A stretch of DNA of 64,000 nt from Actinoplanes sp. L3-i22 (GTDB taxonomy: Bacteria > Actinomycetota > Actinomycetes > Mycobacteriales > Micromonosporaceae). Numbering within the stretch: position 1 is the stretch's first letter; each line of letters opens with the position of its first letter. The notes below the pieces were generated by a model. That model was not told the DNA's origin. It searched no databases and was given only the letters and a program-made list of their open reading frames with translations. This document shows, piece by piece, positions 44,506 to 52,015 of this stretch. Both the position numbers and the translations under genes were made by a program. The stretch spans positions 8,688,501-8,752,500 of the forward strand of contig NZ_AP024745.1 of assembly GCF_019704555.1 (NCBI RefSeq). The letters are read 5' to 3'.

Positions 44506-44622
44506 CCGTCTCCCTGAACCAGCTTCGCGCGGACCCCGCCCCCGGCCGCCGCCTCCGCCTCGGCCGCCGCCATTCCAGCACGCCCCTACGACGTCGACGG
44601 AGCCGGCGCACGAAGCACCGGA

Positions 44623-46095
44623 TCAACGCACGAAGAGCAGGAACAGCCCGGCCCAGGTACATCCGATCATGAACAGCACCAGCGGCAACTCGCCGGCGAG
44701 CGTGGCCAGCGTCGACCGCCCCGGCACAGCGACCGCAACCCCCGCCGAGTCACCCCCGACCACGAGCCCGGACACGGCAACAGGCGCCGACGCGGCAGCG
44801 AGCGGCAATCCCGCAACGGGCAGCGGCCCGGCGGGCCGCGACGCGGTTGCGGGCGGCAACGCGGCGGCGAGCGGCGGCCCGCCGACGGGTGACGCGGCGG
44901 CGGTGATGGCCGCGTCGTGGGCGACGATCACGCCGAGTACATGTCCGACCAGGATCAGCGCGACCTGCGCGACCGCGATCACCGCCGGGATCGGCACCAC
45001 GTTCCACGCCGCACCCGGCGCCACACCCCACTGCTGGACCAGCAGAACAACACCCCGCGGCGCCTCGACCACCAGCAAAGACAGGTAATGGGCCAGGGTG
45101 TAACCCACCGCGATCGGCACCAGCGAGGCGGTCACGTCAAGCTTTCCAGCAATTTTGCGTACGGCGATCAGCACGCCCGCACACACCAGCACCAGCGCCC
45201 CGCTCGCATAGAGCGAGGCATGCCCGGCACGCTGCGTGAACCCGGCCCAGACCGGCGACCCCGAAGCGCTGTCGAAGACCGTCGATCCCCACCACACCGC
45301 CACGAAGGCCGCCAGCCCGCCGGCGAACGGCAACGGAACGGCGAGACCACTGAGCGGAACCCGCCACCGGAGCGGACTGAGCCGCCCGGCCAACTCCGAG
45401 TAGAGCTCGAAGCAGTCACCCCGGGCGAACCACTCCTCGCCCCGGAGCAGCGCCATCCCGAGTTGCGCCACCGCGTACCCAAGCAGGCAGCAACCGATCA
45501 CCAGCGGATCCGTCCGATCCGGGGCGACCAGCTCGAACCAGACGAACGCCAGCAGCCACAGAACGCCCGGCCACGCCGCGGCCCCCGGTCCCGGCCGCAG
45601 CCCGGCGCGCGGGAACCGCAGCAGCCGGGCGAGCGTCCGCAGCGGGTTGACCGCCCGCCACACCGGCCCGAAGAGCACGCTGAGCGGCACCAGCCCGACC
45701 CACAACCAGACGAACAGCGCATGCGCCGCCGGGTTCGCCGAGTTCCGCGGGCCGAGCAGCGCGTTCCCCACCAGGTACGCGGAGAGCAGCAGCACGGCGA
45801 TACGCAGCGCCGGCAGCCAGCCCGCGGTCCGCACCGGCCGGATCGTGCCCCCGCCCAGCCGCGGCCGGGTCCACAGCACCGCCGCGATCAGAAAGGAGAG
45901 CACCACGGTCGCCGCGCCGGCCTGCAGCACCAGGTCGAGCGGCAACGGCAGGTCGGACGAGCTACCGACACCATGAGCGAGCAGCACGCCGGACGAGCCG
46001 CCTCCATGAGCGAGCGGCACGCCGGACGAACCGCCTCCATGAGCGAGCGGCAACAGCACGCCGGGTGAGCTGCCTCCAAGGGCGAGTGGGCTCAC
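44623..46095 (-). CDS. Multi-pass membrane protein (annotated fenitrothion-hydrolase-like family), last gene of copper-type operon
   Basis: A 490-residue protein with about ten to twelve membrane helices. After an N-terminal repeat region the sequence AHGVGSSSDLPLPL starts the part that resembles an actinobacterial membrane family often annotated fenitrothion hydrolase; that name may not reflect its role. PVWRAVNPLRTL, RGEEWFARGDCFELYSEL and AHYLSLLVVEAPRG are likely conserved loops. GTG at 46095 overlaps the previous stop as GTGA. The first 45 residues include 11-residue repeats (LAHGGGSSGVP) from 33-bp DNA units, which multiply an Ala-His-Gly motif. It is the fourth gene of the operon starting at 49034. 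Confidence 0.7.
   Translation of the reverse strand: MSPLALGGSSPGVLLPLAHGGGSSGVPLAHGGGSSGVLLAHGVGSSSDLPLPLDLVLQAGAATVVLSFLIAAVLWTRPRLGGGTIRPVRTAGWLPALRIAVLLLSAYLVGNALLGPRNSANPAAHALFVWLWVGLVPLSVLFGPVWRAVNPLRTLARLLRFPRAGLRPGPGAAAWPGVLWLLAFVWFELVAPDRTDPLVIGCCLLGYAVAQLGMALLRGEEWFARGDCFELYSELAGRLSPLRWRVPLSGLAVPLPFAGGLAAFVAVWWGSTVFDSASGSPVWAGFTQRAGHASLYASGALVLVCAGVLIAVRKIAGKLDVTASLVPIAVGYTLAHYLSLLVVEAPRGVVLLVQQWGVAPGAAWNVVPIPAVIAVAQVALILVGHVLGVIVAHDAAITAAASPVGGPPLAAALPPATASRPAGPLPVAGLPLAAASAPVAVSGLVVGGDSAGVAVAVPGRSTLATLAGELPLVLFMIGCTWAGLFLLFVR
45975..46085. repeat. 33-bp tandem repeats at the start of the membrane-protein gene
   Basis: Units starting GAGCGAGC at 45975, 46008 and 46041 share most of their bases (GCACGCCGGACGA core), with a degenerate fourth. 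The 33-bp period keeps frame. Confidence 0.85.
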
Positions 46096-46886
46096 TTCAC
46101 TTCGAGCTGGAGGAGCAGCGTGTCCGGGTGGGCCTCGACGTCGAAGAGCCCGGCCTGCGAGGCGACGAACACGATGCACGTCGGCTGGCCGGGCTGCACC
46201 GGATACTCCAGGTCGTAGCCGTGCACGTGGATCTGCGCGGCGGCGTCCACCGAGACACCGAGCCGGACCTGGCTGCCGAGCGGCACGCTCACCCGGTGCG
46301 GCGCCGGCGAGGCCTTACCGCCCTGCAGCGCCACGGTGGCGACAACCTGATCCGGGACCGCCGAGCCGCACGCGGCCGGGGCGGCGGCCTGCGCCGCCGG
46401 TGCCTGCGCGCACCCGGGCAGCAGCGCGAGCGCCGCCAGCAGGAACGGAACGAGCCGCAGCGATCGCCGCCGCGGACCGGACATCGCCGGCGAGAGCGCC
46501 GGAGCTGCCGGGAAGACCGACGAGAGCAACGGAACCGGAGCCGGCAGCACGGCCGACGAGGACAACGACAGCGGCGGAAGCTGCGCCGGCAGCACGGCCG
46601 ACGAGTCCGACGACGGAAGCGGCGCCGACCTCGCGGCCGGAGAGGCCGACGAGCGCGGTGCCATCGGAGGCGCCGAGCGCGGCGACCGGCGCCGGGTCAG
46701 CGACAGCACCGCCAGCTGCAGGAAGGTCGCGATCGACGCCGACGACACCAGCAGCACGAACGCCGCGAACAGCGACGAGGCCGAGACCAGGCTGGTCGCG
46801 GTCATCAGGGTGTTGACGCCGATGACCGCCGGCAGGACCAGGAACGCCGACGACACCAGTAGAAGCAGCCCGATCAGCACCTTCAC
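46092..46886 (-). CDS. Membrane protein with C-terminal cupredoxin-like domain
   Basis: A 264-residue protein. Residues 1-25 and 28-55 are two membrane helices. A Ser/Ala/Pro linker with 45-bp DNA repeats follows. A third hydrophobic stretch ends in an internal lipobox-like LLPGCAQA near 150. The C-terminal 95 residues look like a cupredoxin-type beta-sandwich, with QIHVHGYDLEYPVQPGQ and DVEAHPDTLLLQLEVK. The HVH and late His could bind copper. It looks like a fusion of a small membrane subunit and a secreted lipoprotein. GTG at 46886 overlaps the upstream stop as GTGA. Confidence 0.7.
   Translation of the reverse strand: MKVLIGLLLLVSSAFLVLPAVIGVNTLMTATSLVSASSLFAAFVLLVSSASIATFLQLAVLSLTRRRSPRSAPPMAPRSSASPAARSAPLPSSDSSAVLPAQLPPLSLSSSAVLPAPVPLLSSVFPAAPALSPAMSGPRRRSLRLVPFLLAALALLPGCAQAPAAQAAAPAACGSAVPDQVVATVALQGGKASPAPHRVSVPLGSQVRLGVSVDAAAQIHVHGYDLEYPVQPGQPTCIVFVASQAGLFDVEAHPDTLLLQLEVK
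46540..46612. repeat. 45-bp repeat in the cupredoxin-protein linker
   Basis: GCCGGCAGCACGGCCGACGA occurs at 46540 and 46585. It encodes part of the Ser/Ala/Val/Leu linker (SSAVLPA twice). The period of 45 bp keeps frame. Confidence 0.75.
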
Positions 46887-47959
46887 ACCTCCTCCTGGGC
46901 GACCGCCGCGCGTTCCTGGGCGACCGCCGCGCGCTGCGCCAGCGTCCGCAGCACCGACGCGCCGGCCACCGCGACCCCGGCGCCCAGGCCGAGGGCGAGC
47001 ACGACCAGCACCCGTTCCACCACCGGCGGCCCGGCGAACGGCAGGACCGCCCGGTGGAACGCGGTGACATCCGGGAAGACGAAGACCGCGGTCAGCGCGG
47101 CGCCCGCACACACCGCGAGCAGCCCGGCGGGCCGGCCACGGAGCGCGACCCAGGCGCCGCCGAGCAGCAGCGGCCAGCTCAGCAGGTTGATCCCGGCCGC
47201 GTTGAGGAACGTGCCGGCGAGCGGCGCCGACTCGACCGCAAGGGTGGATCCGGTGACGTGCGCGACCGACGCGGCCATCGCGATCCCGCCGGCCGCGGCG
47301 AGCAGCAGGTCGGCGCGGTGCAGGCGGCGGGCGATCACGGGTACGGCCACGGCCGCCACGATAGCCAGCCCCCACCAGGGCAGCGGATTCGGCGGACGCT
47401 CACCGGTGAGGACGCCGGTGACGGTCACCGGGGTGCCGTTCGCGTCGAGCGGGAGCGACCAGTCCGCCGTACGGCCGAAATCGATGTTTTTGTTTTCTGG
47501 GGTTGATCTTGAATCTGCCCAGGTCAAGGCGGATCCCGGGGCGACGACGCGGTCGATGCCACCGATCGTGATCGGGCCGCCGGTGTCGTTGGTCAGGCGG
47601 AGCTTGGCGCCGTCCTCGATCGCGACGACGGTCAGTCCCGGGATCGCCGGTGTGATGGCCACCACGCGACTGCGGGCGTCGGTGGCCACGAGACCCCCGG
47701 CGTGCGCCGACGCCGGCCCGGCAGCACCGAGCACGATCGCCCCGGCGACCAGCGCGAGCACCGCCAGACGTCGGACCACCAGTCGCCCCAACGCCGATCG
47801 CCGCAGGGCCGGTCGCTGCAACACCGGCCGCTGCAACGCCAGCCGCCGCAACACCGATCGCCACGGCGCCAGCCGCTGCGACGCCGGTCGCCACGACGCC
47901 AGCCGCTGCGGCGCCGACCGCCGCGTGGTCGGTCGCCGTGACGCCGGGAACGGTCTCAT
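46883..47959 (-). CDS. Exported copper-type membrane protein with a mature N-terminal His
   Basis: A 358-residue protein. After about 66 Arg-rich residues encoded by 15-bp repeats, a signal peptide (LAVLALVAGAIVLGAAG) ends at PASA, leaving His-Ala-Gly-Gly as the new N-terminus. An exposed N-terminal His is the copper-binding end in CopC-like and PmoB-like proteins. A short beta domain (about 85-185) is followed by five or six helices to residue 335. The ectodomain resembles an actinobacterial family ending in P-x-P-W before the first helix, but shorter. The true start may lie inside the repeat region. It follows the PmoC-like gene by 10 bp. Confidence 0.65.
   Translation of the reverse strand: MRPFPASRRPTTRRSAPQRLASWRPASQRLAPWRSVLRRLALQRPVLQRPALRRSALGRLVVRRLAVLALVAGAIVLGAAGPASAHAGGLVATDARSRVVAITPAIPGLTVVAIEDGAKLRLTNDTGGPITIGGIDRVVAPGSALTWADSRSTPENKNIDFGRTADWSLPLDANGTPVTVTGVLTGERPPNPLPWWGLAIVAAVAVPVIARRLHRADLLLAAAGGIAMAASVAHVTGSTLAVESAPLAGTFLNAAGINLLSWPLLLGGAWVALRGRPAGLLAVCAGAALTAVFVFPDVTAFHRAVLPFAGPPVVERVLVVLALGLGAGVAVAGASVLRTLAQRAAVAQERAAVAQEEV
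47781..47945. repeat. Eleven 15-bp in-frame repeats at the 5' end of the exported-protein gene
   Basis: Units such as GGCCGCTGCAACGCC, AGCCGCTGCGACGCC and GGTCGCCACGACGCC run head to tail. They encode an Arg/Leu/Ala-rich five-residue repeat before the signal peptide. The period keeps frame. Confidence 0.85.
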
Positions 47960-47969
47960 ACCGATCGGC

Positions 47970-49034
47970 TCATTCCGGCTGGAGGAACTGGATGCTGCGG
48001 GTGACCAGCACCGTTGCCGCGCCGGTGAACGCGGTCAGGGTGAGCAGGCCGCTCACCATGTGGATGTTCCACCCGACCGTGCCGGTCTGAATCTGGCCGA
48101 CCAGCAGCACCGCGCCCCAGACGGCCGGCGGCGCGACCAGCCCGAACGCGAGCCAGCGAGCCGTGACCGGAGCGCTGACCAGGTGATTCGCCACGCGGAG
48201 CACCAACTCGACGACCGGCGCGGCGAGCGCGACGGTGAGCTGCGGCCACCAGGGCGCCTCGGAGTCGAACATCAGGTGCATGAGCAGCGCCGGGATGGCG
48301 ACGAGCGCGGTCGGCAGGCCGATCGGCAGCGGCCAGCGGCGGCCGATCATCAGGATCGGAACGAGCAGCAGAACCGTGCTGAACAGGTAACCGTGGACGA
48401 GCTGACCGTCCGGGGAGAACACGTTCGGCACGGCGACGCCGGTGCCCAGATGGCGGAAGCCGAGCGCGCTGGCGTGCAGGGAGTAGATGTGCAGCGGCAG
48501 CACGGAGAAGAGCGCGGAGATCCCGACCAGCCAGGCGCTGCCGAAGCCGAGCGTGCGACCCGGGACGGTGGCCATCATCAGCGCCGGGCCCATCGCGACC
48601 AGCACCATGCCCAGGATGATCAGCTCATGGCTGGGACTGACGAAGATCTCCAGGTTCTTCTCGATGCCGAAGATGTTGTGCCAGAGCGTGTCGACACCCC
48701 CGCCGACCAGCAGGGAGGCCATGCCGAGGAGCGGGATCCGGAGGGCGTTGGGCAAGGAGATCAAGCTTTGGTACGTCGGGATCGCTGGCAGTCTCGACCG
48801 CATGATCCAGAGGAGCGTGAACCCGGACGCCGCGATGCCGGAGTAGAGCACCCCGTGCCACGGGGTCCAGAACGTCTCCAGCTCGGGCGTGGTGGCGTGG
48901 GCATACGCGTCGAGCTGCAGGCCGATCACCAGCCAGGCGCTCGCGACCAGCAGCACCCATCGCTCCCGCGCGGTGAACGCGGCAAATCCGGGCGCAGCCT
49001 CGGTGGGCTGCGGCCGTTCCACGGACGTTGTCAC
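47970..49034 (-). CDS. PmoC/AmoC-like multi-pass membrane protein with two Asp/His metal motifs
   Basis: A 354-residue protein with about eight helices. Two similar sites are visible: Asp42-x3-His46-x13-His60 in LDAYAHATTPELETFWTPWH, and Asp115-x3-His119-x16-His136 ending NLEIFVSPSH. Both end in E-x-F-x-x-P-x-H and they are 73 residues apart. In PmoC of particulate methane monooxygenase the copper ligands are Asp-x3-His-x12-His and Asn-x3-His-x13-His, 71 residues apart, with F-x-x-P-x-H or near. This match is from memory of the family, not a search. It is the first gene of a four-gene operon. GTG start after GGAGGGG. Confidence 0.6.
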   Translation of the reverse strand: MTTSVERPQPTEAAPGFAAFTARERWVLLVASAWLVIGLQLDAYAHATTPELETFWTPWHGVLYSGIAASGFTLLWIMRSRLPAIPTYQSLISLPNALRIPLLGMASLLVGGGVDTLWHNIFGIEKNLEIFVSPSHELIILGMVLVAMGPALMMATVPGRTLGFGSAWLVGISALFSVLPLHIYSLHASALGFRHLGTGVAVPNVFSPDGQLVHGYLFSTVLLLVPILMIGRRWPLPIGLPTALVAIPALLMHLMFDSEAPWWPQLTVALAAPVVELVLRVANHLVSAPVTARWLAFGLVAPPAVWGAVLLVGQIQTGTVGWNIHMVSGLLTLTAFTGAATVLVTRSIQFLQPE

Positions 49035-49063
49035 GTTTCCCCCTCCGTTCGAACCGGGCGAAC

Positions 49064-49086
49064 GTAACCTACATCGCCGGTGTTAC
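49064..49086. promoter_or_regulatory. Candidate TetR operator GTAAC-N13-GTTAC
   Basis: An inverted repeat (GTAAC at 49064, GTTAC at 49082) lies between the divergent copper-type operon and TetR gene, 30 bp before the operon start. Its position suggests that the TetR next door controls the operon. Confidence 0.5.
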
Positions 49087-49109
49087 ATGGATCGATCAGA
49101 TACCGGACC

Positions 49110-49153
49110 TGTGGACAACGGATTGACGCGGGACGCCCCCGGCCTGTGGATAA
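49110..49153. promoter_or_regulatory. Two DnaA boxes in the TetR promoter
   Basis: TGTGGACAA (49110-49118, complement of TTGTCCACA) and TGTGGATAA (49145-49153, complement of TTATCCACA) are both perfect consensus boxes in one orientation, 35 bp apart. The second ends 10 bp before the TetR start. No replication gene is near. Confidence 0.5.
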
Positions 49154-49163
49154 GGTGTCTGCC

Positions 49164-49748
49164 GTGGCGAACCTGCGGGAAAACCAGAAGCTGATGACCC
49201 GGCGGCTGCTACTGGATCATGGCCTGGCGCTGTTCCACGAGAAGGGCTACGCGACGACCACGATCGACGAGATCGCGGCCGCGGCCGGCACCACCCGGAC
49301 CACGTTCTACCTGCACTTCCCGTCGAAATCGCAACTCATGCGGGCGCTCATCACGGATGTCGACGCCATCCTGACCGGCGCGGACGAGCCGCCGCTGGCC
49401 GAGGTCGTCGAGCGCGGCGACCGGGACCTGATCGAGCAGTGGATCGGCCGGAAGTTCGATCAGTGGGAGTCGATCCGGCCCTACCTGGTCGCGACATACC
49501 AGGCGGCGGTGCTGGAACCGGAGATCGCCGCCGCCCTGGAGACCTGGTTCCTGGCGACGACCGGGGCCATGCACGAGGGCCTGAACCGCGCCGGCCGCTT
49601 CGACCCGGCCAGCCGGAACATCCGCTGCGTGCTGGCCTTCGGCCAGTTCGAGTTCCTGGCGCGGCGCTGGCTACGGACGGGTTGGACCTTCGACCGCGAC
49701 ATCGCCCTCAAGTCCCTCACCGACTCCTGGCACCACCTACTGGCATAG
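49164..49748 (+). CDS. TetR family regulator divergent from the copper-type operon
   Basis: A 194-residue repressor. Helix-turn-helix TTTIDEIAAAAGTTRTTFYLHFPSKSQLMRAL is standard. The C-terminal ligand pocket (WESIRPYLVATYQAAVLEPEIAAALETWF) matches TetR_C of the aromatic or lipid-sensing sort, but the ligand is unknown. I use GTG at 49164 (MANLRENQK); a longer frame from 49080 would run through the palindrome and DnaA boxes. It probably controls the divergent operon. Confidence 0.85.
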   Translation: MANLRENQKLMTRRLLLDHGLALFHEKGYATTTIDEIAAAAGTTRTTFYLHFPSKSQLMRALITDVDAILTGADEPPLAEVVERGDRDLIEQWIGRKFDQWESIRPYLVATYQAAVLEPEIAAALETWFLATTGAMHEGLNRAGRFDPASRNIRCVLAFGQFEFLARRWLRTGWTFDRDIALKSLTDSWHHLLA

Positions 49749-49929
49749 CCCACCGCCGCAGCCACCCCCATCCGCGAGCGCGCCCACCGCTACAGCCACC
49801 TGCACCACCAGCCCGCCGCCGCAACCGCGCCTGCTGCCAGCGCGCCCACCGCAGCCCCCAGCGCGCCCGCCGCAACCGCCCGCGCCGCCGCGCCCGCGAC
49901 CGCCGCCGTCGCCCGCGCCGCCGCCGTCT
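49749..49929. repeat. CGCC-rich low-complexity spacer
   Basis: CCCGCCGCAACCGC- and CAGCGCGCCCACC-type units recur without a strict period. The stretch is non-coding and ends at the rhaM stop. Confidence 0.55.
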
Positions 49930-50271
49930 TCAGCCGAGGCGGGCGAGTTGCTCCTCGAGGTGGAAGATGTGGTCGAGCACCAGCATGCCCTCGTCCGGCC
50001 GCAGCTCGCCGAGGACCGGGAAGAACTCGGCCATAGCGGCCTGCCAGCGGGCGTTTACCTCGGTGCGGGCCATCGCCTCCTGAGCCGCCGCGAAATCGTC
50101 GGTCTCCAAAGTCCCGACCAGCAGCCCATCCGGCCGCAGGAAGAGCCGGTAGTTCCGCCAGCCGGTCGCCTGCAACGCCTTGATCATGTCCGGCCAGACA
50201 GCGGCATGCGCTTCCCTGTAGGCGTCCAGCTTTGCGGGATCGACCTGAAGCGTGAAACAGACGTGGGTCAC
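49930..50271 (-). CDS. rhaM: L-rhamnose mutarotase
   Basis: A 113-residue protein that interconverts alpha- and beta-L-rhamnose so that the isomerase can use the sugar. The fold is a dimeric alpha-beta barrel. VCFTLQVDPAKLDAYREAHAAVWPDMIKAL contains the catalytic His, and NYRLFLRPDGLLVG and MARTEVNARWQAAMAEFF complete the family pattern. GTG start at 50271. The palindrome TGAAACGTATCA is 5 bp upstream, linking it to rhaI. Confidence 0.92.
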   Translation of the reverse strand: MTHVCFTLQVDPAKLDAYREAHAAVWPDMIKALQATGWRNYRLFLRPDGLLVGTLETDDFAAAQEAMARTEVNARWQAAMAEFFPVLGELRPDEGMLVLDHIFHLEEQLARLG

Positions 50272-50275
50272 CTCA

Positions 50276-50287
50276 TGAAACGTATCA
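50276..50287 (-). promoter_or_regulatory. LacI-type operator before rhaM
   Basis: TGAAACGTATCA differs in one base from the perfect operator TGAAACGTTTCA before rhaI (40321). It lies directly before the rhaM start and next to the stop of the upstream gene. Confidence 0.65.
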
Positions 50288-50288
50288 G

Positions 50289-50654
50289 TCAGCAGGTCGA
50301 GTGGAACAGCCCTCCGACCGCTGCCCCCGCAGCCAGCTCGTTGTAGATCCGCACCGCCTCCTTGGTCTCCGCAACATGCACCTCGACATCCCGTTCCCGG
50401 AGCAGCTCCATCGTCGCCGGGTCGACCTGCAGCACCAGGTCCATCCCGCGGGAGAGCACCACCGTCGTAGCCCCGTTCTCCAACAATTCGACGACGTCAG
50501 CCGGCTGGATGCCGGGCTCATGCCGCGTACCGGTCTCATTCCAGTCCCAGGCGCGCCCACCCCCGGGCCACAGCTTGAAGTCCTTGCCGTCAGGAAGCCC
50601 CTCGACCGTCATCACTCCCCAGGAAACCGCAAGAACCCTCGGCGAATCCGCCAT
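50289..50654 (-). CDS. Mth938-like domain protein
   Basis: A 121-residue protein of the Mth938/NDUFAF3-like fold. Visible markers are WGVMTVEGLPDGKDFKLWPGGGRAWDWNETGTRH, typical of actinobacterial members, and a C-terminal ETKEAVRIYNELA. No catalytic role is proven for bacterial members. I use the second ATG (MADSPRV) because GGAGGG lies 7 bp before it. It is 18 bp upstream of rhaM, but an operator lies in between, so co-regulation is not certain. Confidence 0.82.
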   Translation of the reverse strand: MADSPRVLAVSWGVMTVEGLPDGKDFKLWPGGGRAWDWNETGTRHEPGIQPADVVELLENGATTVVLSRGMDLVLQVDPATMELLRERDVEVHVAETKEAVRIYNELAAGAAVGGLFHSTC

Positions 50655-50811
50655 AGTCATCCCTCCAAGCCCACCAGTCACCACTCGACCTCGAACCACC
50701 ACTACCACGCCCCAGCAGGCACAAACCCCCGCCCCAAACGCAGATCTTCGCCCCACACACAGAGCCCACACCCTGTTCCCGCACGAAGCCTTTCGCTCCG
50801 CCGCCCCGGCC

Positions 50812-51049
50812 GAGGCCAGTCGCCCGCCGTGGCCGTAGCCCGCACCGCCCCGCCGAGGTCAGCCGCCTGCCGTGGCCGTAGCCCGCACCGCCCCGCCGAG
50901 GTCAGCCGCCTGCCGTGGCCGTAGGCCGCACCGCCCCGCCGAGGTCAGCCGCCTGCCGTGGCCGTAGCCCGCACCGCCCCGCCGAGGTCAGCCGCCTGCC
51001 GTGGCCGTAGGCCGCACCGCCCCGCCGAGGTCAGCCGCCTGCCGTGGCC
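50812..51049. repeat. 43-bp tandem array running into the LysR gene end
   Basis: Copies start at 50812, 50855, 50898, 50941, 50984 and 51027, exactly 43 bp apart. The core is GAGGTCAGCCGCCTGCCGTG. The last copy contains the LysR stop and C-terminus (AMATAGG), and the array appears derived from that coding end. The rest of the 376-bp gap (50655-50811) carries no gene. Confidence 0.93.
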
Positions 51050-51945
51050 ATGGCCTGCAACGCCTCGGCCAGTCGCGCCGCCGCGGCCGGAAGCGGATCC
51101 TGAAGCCAGGCCAGCGTCATTCGCCGGCCTTCGTCCGGGCCGCCCCGAACCGGCAGCACCCGAACCCCCTCCGGCACCGTTCCGGCCAGCACCGGCGGGA
51201 TGGTCGTCAGCCCGCACCCAGCGGCAACCAGGTGCAGCTTCGCCAGCCAGTCGCGGGCCACGTGCGCGATCACCGGCCGTTCGTCAAGCCCTGGCCACAC
51301 TCCCATCAGCCGTTCGTTCCCGGAACTCTGACCTGCGATCCATTCCTGGCCACGCAGGTCTGCGACGTCCACGAACGAGCCCCCGGCCAGCGGATGCGTC
51401 GCCGGCACCGCGACCATCAGGCTGCGGTCGGTCAGCACCCGCGTCCGCAACGGCACACCGTCCGTGTCCGGCGGCCGGTGCGGTGGCTCAGTCGCGACCA
51501 CCGCGAGATCCAGGCTGCCCGCGCGCAGCGCCCGGATCAAGGCCGGTGTCGAGCCTTCCCGGCTGGTCACGGTCACCGCTGGATGCGTACGCCGCAACTC
51601 ACTCAACACCCGTGGCACCAGCCCAGCCCCGGCACTGGTGAACCACCCGAGCCGCACCCGGCCACCCGCTCCCGGCAGCCCGGCCAGCTCCCGCGCCGCC
51701 GCGTCGACCTGTTCGGCCACCGCAACCGCACGGCGCAGCACGATCCGTCCAGCGGGGGTCAGCCGCACCCCCTCGTGCCGCCTCTCCAGCAGGTCCGCCC
51801 CAACAGCCCGCTCGAGAGTCGCAATCTGCCGAGAAACCGCAGATTGCGTATAGCCCAGGGCGGCGGCCGCAGCGGTGAACGTGCCCCGCTCCGCCACCTC
51901 CCGGAACACCCGCAAAGCTACCAACGAAGCGTCCGTGATCGCCAT
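51031..51945 (-). CDS. LysR family transcriptional regulator
   Basis: A 304-residue regulator. The winged helix (about 8-65) has LRVFREVAERGTFTAAAAALGYTQSAVSRQIATLE, as in the MetR/CbbR-type LysR group. A typical two-lobe effector domain fills 95-295. It is divergent from the short-chain dehydrogenase gene with 70 bp between, and likely controls both. The gap contains a perfect 21-bp palindrome. Its 3' end is multiplied into a 43-bp repeat array. Confidence 0.92.
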   Translation of the reverse strand: MAITDASLVALRVFREVAERGTFTAAAAALGYTQSAVSRQIATLERAVGADLLERRHEGVRLTPAGRIVLRRAVAVAEQVDAAARELAGLPGAGGRVRLGWFTSAGAGLVPRVLSELRRTHPAVTVTSREGSTPALIRALRAGSLDLAVVATEPPHRPPDTDGVPLRTRVLTDRSLMVAVPATHPLAGGSFVDVADLRGQEWIAGQSSGNERLMGVWPGLDERPVIAHVARDWLAKLHLVAAGCGLTTIPPVLAGTVPEGVRVLPVRGGPDEGRRMTLAWLQDPLPAAAARLAEALQAMATAGG

Positions 51946-51951
51946 GACTTC

Positions 51952-52002
51952 TACTCATACCAGGTATGAGTAAATCTCGTTGGTCGCATGCCCGAGGCAT
52001 GC
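51952..52002. promoter_or_regulatory. Divergent LysR/SDR operator region
   Basis: ACTCATACCAGGTATGAGT at 51953-51971, extended by one T/A pair each side, is a perfect palindrome. GCATGCC-CGA-GGCATGC (51986-52002) is a second perfect one. LysR proteins usually bind T-N11-A motifs; CATACC-A-GGTATG fits such a site. Confidence 0.65.
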
Positions 52003-52015
52003 CTAGCTTTGTCGC

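Noticed and set aside
50812..51049. CRISPR array
   Set aside because: Period 43 bp with no unique spacers; the repeat is continuous and derived from the LysR gene end, and there are no cas genes.
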